From Hymenobacter gummosus (GTDB lineage: Bacteria > Bacteroidota > Bacteroidia > Cytophagales > Hymenobacteraceae), in NCBI RefSeq assembly GCF_003970915.1, contig NZ_RXOF01000018.1:62001-126000 (forward strand): a DNA stretch of 64,000 nucleotides, in the 5' to 3' direction. A program made the translations under genes and the position numbers. A model generated the notes under the pieces. That model saw only the letters and a program-made list of their open reading frames with translations, ran no database searches and was not told the DNA's origin. Of this stretch, positions 34,997-44,185 are shown piece after piece (position 1 is the first letter of the stretch; each line of letters starts with the position of its first letter).

Positions 34997-36550
34997 ATGG
35001 ATGACTTACGTACTACCCTCGCTACATTCTCGCCCGACGACCGGAAGGAGTTCCTGCGCTTTCTGCAGCGGCAGCGCCGCAAGGAGAAGGGCCGCAAGGA
35101 CGCCCAGCTCTGCGAGCTGCTCTGGCACCGGGAAGATTACAGCACGGCCGAGCTGCTGGCCCGCCTCTATCCGCCCGACGACCCCAACGCCACCGCCTAC
35201 TACGCCCTGCGCAAGCGCCTGCTGCGCCAGGTGACGGATTTTCTGCTGCTGAAGCAGCGCGACCGGGACCTCACCGCCGCCAGCACCGTGCGTGGGCAGC
35301 TCAGCCTGGCCCAGTACCTGTTCGACGCCGACATTCCGCGCCTGGCCTGGGCTACCCTGCGCAAGGCCGAAAAGCTGGCCCAGCAAAACGAGCAGTACGA
35401 GCTGCTCAACACGGTGTACAACCTCCAAATCGAGCACGCCCACGGGGAACACGCCGAGCCGCTGGACGAAATCATTCGGCGCCGCAACCGCAACAAGCCC
35501 GCGGCCGAGGAGGAAGAGCGGGCCGCCATTGCCTACAGCCTTATGCGTGCCCGCCTGCGCCAGGCCCGCACCCAAGGCCGCTCCGGCGGGGCCTCCTTCG
35601 ACCAGATTATGCAGGACATCCTGCGCGAGTACGACCTGCAGGAAGCCTTTGCCCGCCGCCCGTCCCTGCTCTACCGCCTGCTGTCCATTGCCCGCTCGGC
35701 CATGCTCGTGCGCCGCGACTTTGCCTCCTTCGAGCCCTTCGTGCGGCGCTGCTACCACCTGATGGAAAAGCGCCACGGCTTCCAGGCGGCCCACCGCGAG
35801 TACCAGCTTGGTTTGCTCTACATGATTGCCCACGCCCTGTACCGCAACCGCCGCTTCACCGAGTCGGTGGAGTACCTGGAGCAGCTGCGGGGGCTGATTG
35901 ACAGCGGCCCGCGCTCCTTCCACAACGAGTTTTACCCGCGCTACATCTTCCTGCTGGCCGCCAACCTGGCCTTCCAGCGCCGCAACACCGAAAGCATCCG
36001 CCTGCTCGAGGAGCTGCTGCGCACCCACAACCTCAACCCCCGCGACCAGCTGACCGGCCGCCTGGGCCTGGGCTTCCACTACTTCGCCGAAGGCCAGTAC
36101 CAGCGTACTGCCCAGACGCTGCTGGCCATCGGCCGCTCCGACCACTGGTGCGAGGAGAAAATGGGCGTGGAGTGGCTGCTCAACAAAAACCTGGGCGAGC
36201 TGCTGACCCAGCTGGAAATGGGCAACGCCGACGTGGCCACTCACCGCCTGCGCGCCGTGGAGCGCCTCGTGCGCGACCGGTTCGGCAACGACGGCGGCAA
36301 CTACCGCTACGTGCTCAGCTACCTGGCCCTGGTGCGCGACATCCTCGACGACCCGGCCGCCGCCAACCGCCCGGCCTTTGCTGCCCGTGTGGCCGAAATG
36401 CCGCGCTTTCTGCCCCTGGAGCGCGAGGATTTGCAGGCCATGAGCTTCTACGCCTGGCTGCGCGCCCGCATGATGAACCGGCCTTACTACGACGTGCTGA
36501 TGGAAGTAGCCGCCGCCCCGGTGGCGCCGGCCGTGCCGGCGGCAGTGTAG
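34997..36550 (+). CDS. TPR-like helical repeat protein
   Basis: A 517-residue, almost entirely helical protein with no signal peptide. The N-terminal part (MDDLRTTLATFSPDDRKEFL, then the pattern YYALRKRLLRQVTDFLL) is followed by repeats of paired helices of about 35-40 residues that resemble TPR units (for example YLEQLRGLIDSG, RLLEELLRTHNLNP, FHYFAEGQYQRTAQTLLAIG). It ends in an Ala/Pro tail. Homologues are common in Bacteroidota as hypothetical proteins; a scaffold role is inferred from the fold. It is followed by a perfect palindromic terminator. Confidence 0.75.
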   Translation: MDDLRTTLATFSPDDRKEFLRFLQRQRRKEKGRKDAQLCELLWHREDYSTAELLARLYPPDDPNATAYYALRKRLLRQVTDFLLLKQRDRDLTAASTVRGQLSLAQYLFDADIPRLAWATLRKAEKLAQQNEQYELLNTVYNLQIEHAHGEHAEPLDEIIRRRNRNKPAAEEEERAAIAYSLMRARLRQARTQGRSGGASFDQIMQDILREYDLQEAFARRPSLLYRLLSIARSAMLVRRDFASFEPFVRRCYHLMEKRHGFQAAHREYQLGLLYMIAHALYRNRRFTESVEYLEQLRGLIDSGPRSFHNEFYPRYIFLLAANLAFQRRNTESIRLLEELLRTHNLNPRDQLTGRLGLGFHYFAEGQYQRTAQTLLAIGRSDHWCEEKMGVEWLLNKNLGELLTQLEMGNADVATHRLRAVERLVRDRFGNDGGNYRYVLSYLALVRDILDDPAAANRPAFAARVAEMPRFLPLEREDLQAMSFYAWLRARMMNRPYYDVLMEVAAAPVAPAVPAAV

Positions 36551-36564
36551 CACGGTCCGAAAGC

Positions 36565-36602
36565 AAAAAAGTCCGTTCCTGAGCTCAGGAACGGACTTTT
36601 TT
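36565..36602. terminator. Palindromic bidirectional terminator
   Basis: AAAAAAGTCCGTTCCTGAGC continues as its own inverse complement to a T6 run: a perfect palindromic stem with flanking A and T tracts, serving convergent genes. Confidence 0.92.
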
Positions 36603-36630
36603 ATGCTTGGACTAAGCTGAGTCCTTACGA

Positions 36631-36921
36631 CTACTGCTTCGGGGTTTCTTCTACTACGCCGTTGGCGGGCTGGTTTTTCACCACGGCGGTGTCGCCTTTC
36701 TCGGGGGTAGTGGCTTCGTTGGCTTCCTGCTTGATTTCGGCAGCGGCGTTGTCAGCGGCGCCTTCTACGGCGTTACCAGCGGCGTCCACGTTGGCGGCGG
36801 CGTCGTTGGCGGCGCTTTCAGCGGTGGCTTCGGCGTTATCCTGGGTTTTCTCGCTGCAGGAGGTGGTAGCAAAAGCGGCGAAAGCGGCTACGGTCAGCAG
36901 GGTTTTGAAGGTCATTTTCAT
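36631..36921 (-). CDS. Small Ala-rich lipoprotein
   Basis: A 96-residue protein. The signal peptide (LLTVAAFAAFATTSC) ends in a lipobox-like TTSC (Cys22). The mature part is a low-complexity, Ala/Asn/Glu-rich helical chain (NAEATAESAANDAAANVDAA) that probably forms a long amphipathic helix, ending in an unstructured Thr/Lys/Pro tail. This resembles small, abundant stress-type lipoproteins. The function is unknown. Confidence 0.65.
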   Translation of the reverse strand: MKMTFKTLLTVAAFAAFATTSCSEKTQDNAEATAESAANDAAANVDAAGNAVEGAADNAAAEIKQEANEATTPEKGDTAVVKNQPANGVVEETPKQ

Positions 36922-37203
36922 CGTTGTCGGTTGTTTTGGTGGCTTGAATGGCCCTTGATACCGCCCAGGTGCCGGAGGTAACCCGTCAACGTCTGCGCGG
37001 CGCCGGTGAGAGCGAAGCGGCTGCAGTGAGCGGCCGCAAAAGAAACAAGCTGGGCGGCCACCGAAGGGCGCAAACGGTCACGGCCAGCGGGCTTGGAACA
37101 AAAAGCGCAGGCGGTGCCGCGGACCTCAACTTTTTGGCAGCACCCAAAGTATATGCAGGCAGCCGCCGCCCTTGTTCAACCTGCTTTTTTCCTCCCCGGA
37201 CCC

Positions 37204-37605
37204 ATGGATTCGCTTACGCCCACTCCCGCCCACACGCCCGATTTTCAGGTGCCCATGGAAGTTACTGACGGCCAGCATTCGGCCCTGATCGACGATACCC
37301 TGGCTTTGCTGAACGAAGGCGTACCTACCCAGGCCAACCAGTACGGCCTGACTGAAATCGACCGGTGGGCTGCCGTGCTCGAAGCCAGCGAAAAGCCGGG
37401 CCTGGCCAAGATTATTCAGGAGCTGCGCAATCTGCGCGAGCAGCTCACCAGCCCCGACGCCGACGCCCACGGCATTGCCGAAATCCTGGCCACGCTGGGC
37501 GCCGAAACCGGCAAGGTGGCCTCCGAAGCCAGCGCCGGCTACGGGCCGCCCTTGGCCCAGCTCGGCAAGCTGCTCATCAAGCTGGGCTCCTCGCTCTCGC
37601 GCTAG
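37204..37605 (+). CDS. Conserved hypothetical protein
   Basis: A 133-residue protein from the ATG at 37204 (MDSLTPTPAHTPDF). A longer frame from 37093 adds residues of a non-coding look. It is mainly helical with no signal peptide or Cys: IDDTLALLNEGVPTQANQYGL, then WAAVLEASEKPGLAKIIQEL and IAEILATLGAETGKVA. I regard it as a typical Bacteroidota hypothetical protein of unknown role. It is followed at 95 bp by the Zn-type protein. Confidence 0.6.
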   Translation: MDSLTPTPAHTPDFQVPMEVTDGQHSALIDDTLALLNEGVPTQANQYGLTEIDRWAAVLEASEKPGLAKIIQELRNLREQLTSPDADAHGIAEILATLGAETGKVASEASAGYGPPLAQLGKLLIKLGSSLSR

Positions 37606-37685
37606 CCCCCGAAACCACCCGGCCCGCCGCCGGTTATACGCTGCCCGCCGCTGCCGAACTTGCCGTTCGGGTGCGGCGGGCAGCG

Positions 37686-37693
37686 TATTTTTG
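37686..37693 (+). promoter_or_regulatory. -7 box upstream of the zinc-ribbon protein
   Basis: TATTTTTG matches TAnnTTTG and lies 6 nt before the ATG at 37700, implying a very short leader or a leaderless mRNA. Confidence 0.4.
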
Positions 37694-37699
37694 CATTCT

Positions 37700-38713
37700 A
37701 TGGCCGCTTCTTCCTCGCCCGACCTCACCCTCTACGACCCCTTCGCCCGCATGCAACTGCTGGCGCCGGTGTGCTTCCTCTGCGGCACTCCCGTCGACCC
37801 GGCCCGCGACAACGTGCCGGTCTTCGCGCCCTGGCTGCTGGAGCGTTACGGCCTGGCCGACAAGGAAATTCGCCTGCTCGACCAAAGCACGACCACTTTC
37901 GGCGAGCTGATGATTCCCTGCTGCCCGCGCTGCCACCAGCAGCACGTCGGCGCCCTGGAAGACCGGGTGGAGGCCGCCACCGCCGACGACCCCGCCGGCC
38001 TGCGCCAGCTTGATGAGCAAACGATGTTCTTGTGGCTGGGCAAGATGTTCTACGGCATCTTCGTGAGTGAGCTGGTGCGGGAGCAGGAGCCGCTGATTAA
38101 GCCGCGCTACCCGCTGGCTGAAAACCGCCAGCTGTTCAGTCGCTTCCGCTCGTTTTTCCAGGTGCTGCAGGCTCTGCGCGTGCGCATGGAGTACGACGAC
38201 TTCACGCCCGGCTCCGTGTTCATTCTCGACGTGAACTTGGGCCCCGACGAACCCGAGTTTGCCTACGACGACGACCTGGCCACCATGGTGTTCAGCATCC
38301 GGCTGGGCCGCGTGGCCATCATCAGCTGCTTGCTCGACAACGACATGCTGCGCCACGTGATGCAGCGCGTGTACGAAGATGCCCGTGCCCGGCCCCTGCA
38401 CCCGGTGCAGCTGGCCGAGTTTAAGGCCCGGGTGTACTACGGCGCCTACCTCATCAGCGCCATCCCGGAGTTCTTCCCCCGCCCCGTGAAGCCCGGCGAC
38501 CAAGTGCTGGTGATGGATACCTTCCTCGACGACGTGACCGGCTCGGTGTTTAACCCCTGGGACAATATGGCCTACGCCCAGACGCTGGAGGAGCTGTGGC
38601 TGCCCTGGAAAATCGACCTGCGTACCATCCTGCAGAACCCCCGCGAGCCGCTGAGCTACCTCTACGATGCTGACGGCTACCCCCGTACCATCGCGGAGTT
38701 TCCGGTAGCCTAA
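37700..38713 (+). CDS. Conserved protein with two CxxC motifs (HNH-like zinc site)
   Basis: A 337-residue protein from the ATG at 37700. The N-terminal region carries CFLCGTPVD (about residues 25-33) and CCPRCHQQHVG (about 75-85), two Cys pairs like the zinc-binding knuckles of HNH-type domains. The HNH His/Asn residues are not clear. The remaining 250 residues are mixed alpha/beta with a hydrophobic core (FYGIFVSELVREQEPLI) and a conserved VLVMDTFLDDVTGSVF near the C-terminus. I do not recognise the family name. It is likely cytosolic. A single transcription unit with its own -7 box. Confidence 0.6.
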   Translation: MAASSSPDLTLYDPFARMQLLAPVCFLCGTPVDPARDNVPVFAPWLLERYGLADKEIRLLDQSTTTFGELMIPCCPRCHQQHVGALEDRVEAATADDPAGLRQLDEQTMFLWLGKMFYGIFVSELVREQEPLIKPRYPLAENRQLFSRFRSFFQVLQALRVRMEYDDFTPGSVFILDVNLGPDEPEFAYDDDLATMVFSIRLGRVAIISCLLDNDMLRHVMQRVYEDARARPLHPVQLAEFKARVYYGAYLISAIPEFFPRPVKPGDQVLVMDTFLDDVTGSVFNPWDNMAYAQTLEELWLPWKIDLRTILQNPREPLSYLYDADGYPRTIAEFPVA

Positions 38714-38913
38714 GCGGCCAGTCAGCCCCCTTAAGGGCTCGGCCCTGCAGCTGCGGCAATACGCCGCGGCCGCAGGGCCGAATGCTTTTCGGCAGACCAT
38801 ACCCCTGCCAACCAGCCCGTGGTGGGGCGGTCGGGCGGTAACGGCCCGGAAATTAGGTAGTAGCCAGCCGTTTATTGCCGGTGAAAAGTGCCCGTACTGA
38901 AAGGAGGATACGC

Positions 38914-39438
38914 TTAGCCTGCCTGCCACTCCGGCGCGGGCGCTGGGCGCTCAGGCACAGGCCGAATGCGGACGTCGGTCCAACGTCCGTAAAAATCTTC
39001 GTGCTTGCCCACGAGCAAATCGATGCCGTGCTTGAAGCGGCGGTTCATCGTATCGTGGATAATGTAAGTGCCGTCCAGCTCAGCCGAAATGCCGCTAACC
39101 TGAACGGAGTCGCCGAAGGCGAAGGGGCCACCCCACTTCTCCAGCAGGTCGCGCGAAAGGGCAATCCAGCGGATTTTACTTGAAGCGTGGGCGGGGATGC
39201 GGGAATTGTCCGCCGTGACGAGCGGCTCGTCGTCGGTTTGGCGGGCGTCGGCCATATAAATGGTGGCCGTGACGCGGTAAGTGGGCAGCTTTTGGGGTGG
39301 ATGATAAGCTACCGCCGGAGCTGGCGCGGGATTCACTGCTACCACGCGCGGCGCCAGGTGCGCGGTGGGCAAGTGCCGGGGAACGGAAGGAGTGGGGGTG
39401 GGGAGGAACAGGTACAGCAGAAAAAGGGCTATAGACAT
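38914..39438 (-). CDS. Secreted 3D-domain (double-psi beta-barrel) protein
   Basis: A 174-residue protein with an N-terminal hydrophobic signal or anchor (MSIALFLLYLFLP), a Pro-rich linker, and a C-terminal domain of about 110 residues: YRVTATIYM, then RWIALSRDLLEKWGGPFAFG, VQVSGISAELDGTYIIHDTM, and KHGIDLLVG. The Asp residues in DGTYIIHDTM and GIDLL correspond to the three-Asp pattern of 3D domains, as in MltA/RlpA-like enzymes. It could cut or bind peptidoglycan glycan chains. Catalytic function is not certain. Confidence 0.65.
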   Translation of the reverse strand: MSIALFLLYLFLPTPTPSVPRHLPTAHLAPRVVAVNPAPAPAVAYHPPQKLPTYRVTATIYMADARQTDDEPLVTADNSRIPAHASSKIRWIALSRDLLEKWGGPFAFGDSVQVSGISAELDGTYIIHDTMNRRFKHGIDLLVGKHEDFYGRWTDVRIRPVPERPAPAPEWQAG

Positions 39439-39819
39439 GACGTTTAGGTTCGTGCACGCCCACTTTCACCTGGGGCGGTTAAGGTCCGGCCGTCACGCGG
39501 TCGGGAAATCATATGAGTGAAGGAGGCCCGTTTGGCCTGACTTGCCGGGTTCAGAGTTGGTTAAGGTAGTGGATTGTTTTATTAATGCAATATTAATTGT
39601 TGTATAAGTTATATAAATAAGCTTCTGGCGTAGACAAAGCCAGGAAAGAAGTCGTTAAACGACCCATTGGTTGAAAGGTTAGTGCCGAGCTAACGTGGTG
39701 GGCCGACCACCCGCGCAAATAGTCCAACGTGGAGAAAAAACACCCGTAGTAGGGTTGGCTGCCAGTAGCTGGTGGCCGCTGCAACCTACTTTTTCCTGCC
39801 CCAAAACACCACATTGCAT
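39439..39819. other. AT-rich intergenic region
   Basis: 381 bp with no gene. The part 39560-39660 is unusually AT-rich (runs such as ttattaatgcaatattaatt), as expected for divergent promoters of the 3D-domain protein and MRJP-like lipoprotein genes. No clear complete promoter pair is seen. Confidence 0.4.
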
Positions 39820-41007
39820 ATGCGCTGCTTCGCTACTTCCGCACGGGCCTTGATAGGGCCCGTGCTCTTCACCGCCGCGCTGGGCGCCTGCAACTCCGGG
39901 GGCGACAAAGGTACGGCTTCTGGCGCAAACGCGCCGGCCGACTCCACCGCCACCCCGGCGGCAAGCCCCGCCGCGCCGGCTAACTCGCCGCTGCAAGTCG
40001 TTGGCGAACTGCAGGAACCGCAGTTCGTGGGCGTGGCCGTGCTGCCCGACCAGCGGGTGCTCATCGTGTCGCCGCGCTGGGACGATAACCCCGTCAACCC
40101 CATTGCCATCCTGGGGCCCAACAATACCGTGCAGCCCTACCCCGATGCCCGCTGGTGCATGTGGAACGACTCGGTGAAAAACGAGCCGGCCAAGCACTGG
40201 ATTTGCCCGCAGGCCGCCACCGTCGATAAAACCGGCATATTGTGGGTGCTCGACCCGGCCGCGCCCGGCCTGAAAACGGTGGTCAACGGCGGCGTGAAGC
40301 TGGTCAAGATTGACCCCAAGACCAACAAGGTGGTGCAAACCATCGTGTTCGATAAGCAAGCCGCGCCCGAGAAGTCCTACCTCAACGACGTGCGTATCGA
40401 CAACGAGCACAACTACGCCTACATTACCGAATCGGCGCAGGGCGGTATTGTGGTGGTTGACCTCAAGACGCAGAAGGCCCGCCGGCTGCTGGCCAACCAC
40501 CCCTCGGTGAAGCCCGAGGACATTCAGCTGGTGGTGGAAGGCAACCGGATGACCGACCCGCAGGGCAAGCCCATGCGCATTGCCTCCGACGGTATTGCCC
40601 TGAGCCATGATAACCAGTTCCTCTACTACCACGCCCTCACCGGCCACACCCTCTACCGCATCCCGACGGCCGCCCTGCGCAACCCGGCGCTGAGCGAGGC
40701 GCAATTGGGCCAGCAAGTGGAAAACCTGGGCCGGACGCCCGCCACCGACGGCATGGAAATCGACCAGGCCGGCAACGTGTACATCACAGCCTTCGAGCAG
40801 AACGCGCTGGTGCGCCGCACGCCCGACGGCAAAATTGAGGAGGTGGTGAAAGACCCGCGCCTGCAATGGCCGGATACCTACTTCATCACGCCTGATAAGC
40901 AACTGTATGTGACGACCTCGGCCATCCACAAAACGCCGACTTGGAACAAGGGCGTCAGCAAAAAGGACCAGCCTTACCGCGTCCTTAAAATGGCCCTGCC
41001 GCAGTAG
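39820..41007 (+). CDS. Major royal jelly/yellow-like beta-propeller lipoprotein
   Basis: A 395-residue lipoprotein from the ATG at 39820; a longer frame from 39772 has a poor N-terminus. The signal peptide ends in LGAC (Cys24), followed by a Ser/Ala/Pro/Thr-rich linker. The mature part matches the MRJP/yellow propeller family: QPYPDARWCMWNDS, LWVLDPAAPGLK, SYLNDVRIDNEHNYAYITES, GIALSHDNQFLYYHALTG, and VYITAFEQNALVRR. In bacteria these proteins are periplasmic or surface-bound six-bladed propellers of uncertain substrate, some related to gluconolactonase-type enzymes. A terminator follows at 41029-41076. Confidence 0.82.
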   Translation: MRCFATSARALIGPVLFTAALGACNSGGDKGTASGANAPADSTATPAASPAAPANSPLQVVGELQEPQFVGVAVLPDQRVLIVSPRWDDNPVNPIAILGPNNTVQPYPDARWCMWNDSVKNEPAKHWICPQAATVDKTGILWVLDPAAPGLKTVVNGGVKLVKIDPKTNKVVQTIVFDKQAAPEKSYLNDVRIDNEHNYAYITESAQGGIVVVDLKTQKARRLLANHPSVKPEDIQLVVEGNRMTDPQGKPMRIASDGIALSHDNQFLYYHALTGHTLYRIPTAALRNPALSEAQLGQQVENLGRTPATDGMEIDQAGNVYITAFEQNALVRRTPDGKIEEVVKDPRLQWPDTYFITPDKQLYVTTSAIHKTPTWNKGVSKKDQPYRVLKMALPQ

Positions 41008-41028
41008 CAACAACGGCCTTGGTAGGAA

Positions 41029-41076
41029 TCCTAACGGCCTGCCCAACTTTGGGCAGGCCGCTGCGTTAGGAAAATT
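41029..41076 (+). terminator. Rho-independent terminator
   Basis: CGGCCTGCCCAA (41035-41046) pairs with TTGGGCAGGCCG (41049-41060). Outer arms CCTAACG and CGTTAGG extend it, and an A/T-rich tail follows. Confidence 0.75.
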
Positions 41077-41182
41077 CTTTTCTTGCGAATTATCAGCGGT
41101 ATGGGCGTGGTGAGCAACAACAGAAGTTGGTTGTTAGTTGTTGTGTTTGATAGACAGGCTTATTCGTGTATGCGAATATGAA

Positions 41183-41213
41183 TTTGTGCCTGGCGGAATA
41201 CACCTTACATTTG
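41183..41213 (+). promoter_or_regulatory. sucA promoter, Bacteroidota type
   Basis: TTTG (41183-41186), 19 nt, TACATTTG (41206-41213): an exact match to both boxes at standard spacing. The leader to the ATG at 41236 would be about 15-18 nt. Confidence 0.7.
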
Positions 41214-41235
41214 CTTTCCCACCATAGCCGTTTAC

Positions 41236-44085
41236 ATGGACGCATACTCCTATATCGCCAACGCGCATGGCGACTACATTGACCAGCTCTACCAGGCCTA
41301 CAAGGCTGACCCGGAATCGGTAGACTTCGGCTGGCGCAAGTTCTTCGAGGGCTTCGATTTCTCGCAGACCTACCCGGAAGACGGCGCGGAGCAAGCCACC
41401 GGCACCGGCGTGCTGACCAAATCGGCCTCCACGCTGGGCACCACCGCCATTGCCCCCTCCGATTCGGTTTCGGCCGACAAGGAAACGGCGGTGCGCAACC
41501 TTATTCACGCCTACCGCAGCCGTGGCCACCTCGTGGCCCGCACCAACCCGGTGCGCGAGCGGAAAGACCGGAAGGCGCGGCTCAACCTCTCGGATTTTGG
41601 TCTGAGCGAAGCCGACCTCGACACGACCTTTAAGAACGGTGAGCTGCTGGGCCTCGGCAGCGGCGCCAAGCTGCGCGACATCATCGACGCGCTGCAGAAG
41701 ATATACACTCGGACCATCGGGTTCGAGTATATGTACATCCGCGACCCGCAGGTGCTCGACTGGTTCCGCAACAAAGTGGAGCGCGACTCGCTGAGCTTCA
41801 ACCCCGGCGTGGAGTATAAGAAGCGCATCCTGAGCAAGCTCAACGAGGCGGTGGTGTTCGAGAACTTCCTGCACACGAAGTTTCTGGGCCAGAAGCGCTT
41901 CTCGCTGGAAGGCGGCGAAACCACCATTCCCGCGCTGGACGCCATCATTCAAAAGGGTGCCGAGCTGGGCGTGGAGGAAGTCATGATTGGCATGGCCCAC
42001 CGCGGCCGCCTCAACGTGCTGGCCAACATCATGGGCAAAACCTACGAGCAGATTTTCTCGGAATTCGAGGGGACGGCCGTACCGGACCTGACCATGGGCG
42101 ACGGCGACGTGAAGTATCACATGGGCTACTCCTCGGAAGTGGACGCGGCCGGTGGCAAGAAAGTGAACCTGAAGCTGGCCCCCAACCCCTCCCACCTGGA
42201 GGCGGTAAACCCGGTGGTCGAAGGCTTCGTGCGCGCCAAGCTGGACCACCAGTACGGCGGCGACTACAAGAAGGTAATGCCCATCCTGATTCACGGCGAC
42301 GCCGCCGTGGCTGGCCAGGGCATCGGTTTTGAGGTGACGCAGATGTCGCAGCTGGAAGGCTATAAGTCGGGCGGCACCCTGCACTTCGTCATCAACAACC
42401 AGGTGGGCTTCACCACCGACTTCGAGGACGCCCGCTCGTCGATTTACTCGACGGACCTGGCCAAGATCATCGATGCGCCGGTGGTGCACGTGAACGGCGA
42501 CGACCCCGAGGCCGTCGTGTTTGCGGTGCAGCTGGCGACCGAGTACCGCCAGCAGTTTCACGCCGATATCTTCATTGATATGGTGTGCTACCGCCGCCAC
42601 GGTCACAACGAGTCGGACGAGCCGAAATTCACCCAGCCGGCCCTCTACAACATCATCTCGAAGCACCAGAACCCGCGCGAGGTGTACAACGCCACGCTGG
42701 TGCAGCGCGGCGACGTGGACAAGGAGCTGGCCAACCAGATGGACCGCGAGTTCCGCGACCTGCTGCAGGCCCGCCTCGACATGGTGAAGCAGCAGCCGCT
42801 GCCCTACAAGTACCAGCCCTTGGAAAACGAGTGGCGCAGCCTGCGCCGCGCCACGGCCGAGGACTTTAATAAGTCGCCGGAGACGGGCGTGAGCGAGGAA
42901 GTGGTGCAGAAAGTGGCCAAGGCCCTGACCACGATTCCGGAAGGCTTCAAGCCCATCAAGCAGATTGAGAACCTGCTGAAGGAGCGCAACAAGATGTTCT
43001 TCGAGACGCGGGTGCTCAACTGGGCCGCCGGTGAACAGCTGGCCTACGGCTCCTTGTTGCTCGAAAACCACATCGTGCGCGTCAGCGGCCAGGACGTGCA
43101 GCGCGGCACCTTCTCGCACCGCCACGCCGTATTACACGACGCGGTGACGTCGGCGCCGTACACGCCGCTGAATCACCTGGAAGGCGCCACCGAGCAGCTG
43201 CACATCTACAACTCGCTGCTGAGCGAGTACGGCGTGCTGGGCTTCGAATTCGGCTACGCCATGGCCAACCCCACGGCGCTGGTTATCTGGGAAGCCCAGT
43301 TCGGCGACTTCGCCAACGGCGCCCAGACGATGATTGACCAGTTCATTTCGTCGTCGGAAAGCAAGTGGCAGCGCATGAACGGCCTGGTGATGCAGCTGCC
43401 CCACGGCTACGAAGGTCAGGGCCCGGAGCACTCCAACGCCCGCCCCGAGCGTTTCCTGCAGCTCTCGGCCGAGCTGAACATGGTGGTGGCCAACATCACT
43501 ACGCCCGCGAACTTCTTCCACCTGCTGCGTCGTCAGCTGGCGTGGTCGTTCCGCAAGCCCTGCGTGGTGATGTCGCCCAAGTCGCTGCTGCGTCACCCGC
43601 TGTGCGTGTCGCCGGTGGAGGAATTCACCTCCGGCGGCTTCCGCGAAGTGCTCGGCGACACCTACGCCGACCCGAAAAAGGTGAAGCGCGTGCTGCTGTG
43701 CTCGGGCAAGGTGTACTTCGATTTGCTCGAAGAGCAGACCAAGTCGGAGCGCAAGGACGTGGCCATCGTGCGCCTGGAGCAGCTGCACCCCTTCCCGCAG
43801 GTGCAACTGGCCGAGGAGCTGAAGAAGTACCCGAAAGCCGAGCTGATCTGGGTGCAGGAAGAGCCCGAAAACATGGGCTACTGGAACTACATGCTGCGCT
43901 TCATGCGCCGCGAGCTGGCCGACGTGGTGGCGCGCAAGCCCTCCGCCTCGCCCGCTACCGGCTACAACAAAGTGCACGTGCAGGAGCAGAAGCAAATCGT
44001 GGCCCGCGCCTTTGAGCTGCCCACTGCCGCTGTGGCCGATAAGAACATCAAGACTACGGCCGAAGTAGCCAAGAAGCAGGACTAA
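41236..44085 (+). CDS. sucA: 2-oxoglutarate dehydrogenase E1 component
   Basis: A 949-residue thiamine-diphosphate enzyme that decarboxylates 2-oxoglutarate in the citric acid cycle and reductively succinylates the lipoyl group of E2. The N-terminal segment (YIANAHGDYIDQLYQAYKAD) is the E2-binding type of E1o. The core includes GMAHRGRLNVLANIMGK, the ThDP-binding HGDAAVAGQG then INNQVGFTT region, and PHGYEGQGPEHSNARPERFLQ. The C-terminal LEQLHPFP and VWVQEEPENMG-like IWVQEEPENMGYW complete the family pattern. It is 100 bp upstream of sucB and preceded by a strong promoter. Confidence 0.97.
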   Translation: MDAYSYIANAHGDYIDQLYQAYKADPESVDFGWRKFFEGFDFSQTYPEDGAEQATGTGVLTKSASTLGTTAIAPSDSVSADKETAVRNLIHAYRSRGHLVARTNPVRERKDRKARLNLSDFGLSEADLDTTFKNGELLGLGSGAKLRDIIDALQKIYTRTIGFEYMYIRDPQVLDWFRNKVERDSLSFNPGVEYKKRILSKLNEAVVFENFLHTKFLGQKRFSLEGGETTIPALDAIIQKGAELGVEEVMIGMAHRGRLNVLANIMGKTYEQIFSEFEGTAVPDLTMGDGDVKYHMGYSSEVDAAGGKKVNLKLAPNPSHLEAVNPVVEGFVRAKLDHQYGGDYKKVMPILIHGDAAVAGQGIGFEVTQMSQLEGYKSGGTLHFVINNQVGFTTDFEDARSSIYSTDLAKIIDAPVVHVNGDDPEAVVFAVQLATEYRQQFHADIFIDMVCYRRHGHNESDEPKFTQPALYNIISKHQNPREVYNATLVQRGDVDKELANQMDREFRDLLQARLDMVKQQPLPYKYQPLENEWRSLRRATAEDFNKSPETGVSEEVVQKVAKALTTIPEGFKPIKQIENLLKERNKMFFETRVLNWAAGEQLAYGSLLLENHIVRVSGQDVQRGTFSHRHAVLHDAVTSAPYTPLNHLEGATEQLHIYNSLLSEYGVLGFEFGYAMANPTALVIWEAQFGDFANGAQTMIDQFISSSESKWQRMNGLVMQLPHGYEGQGPEHSNARPERFLQLSAELNMVVANITTPANFFHLLRRQLAWSFRKPCVVMSPKSLLRHPLCVSPVEEFTSGGFREVLGDTYADPKKVKRVLLCSGKVYFDLLEEQTKSERKDVAIVRLEQLHPFPQVQLAEELKKYPKAELIWVQEEPENMGYWNYMLRFMRRELADVVARKPSASPATGYNKVHVQEQKQIVARAFELPTAAVADKNIKTTAEVAKKQD

Positions 44086-44185
44086 ACGAGTCCGCGCCGT
44101 TCGCGCGACGACGCGGGCGGCGCGGCTACATTCCGCTCCGGCTTTCTAACTTCCCACCATCGACATCATTCCCACCAGCTAGTAC

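Noticed and set aside
41134-43125. Long antisense frame opposite sucA
   Set aside because: sucA has all the family motifs; the antisense frame has none and a biased composition.
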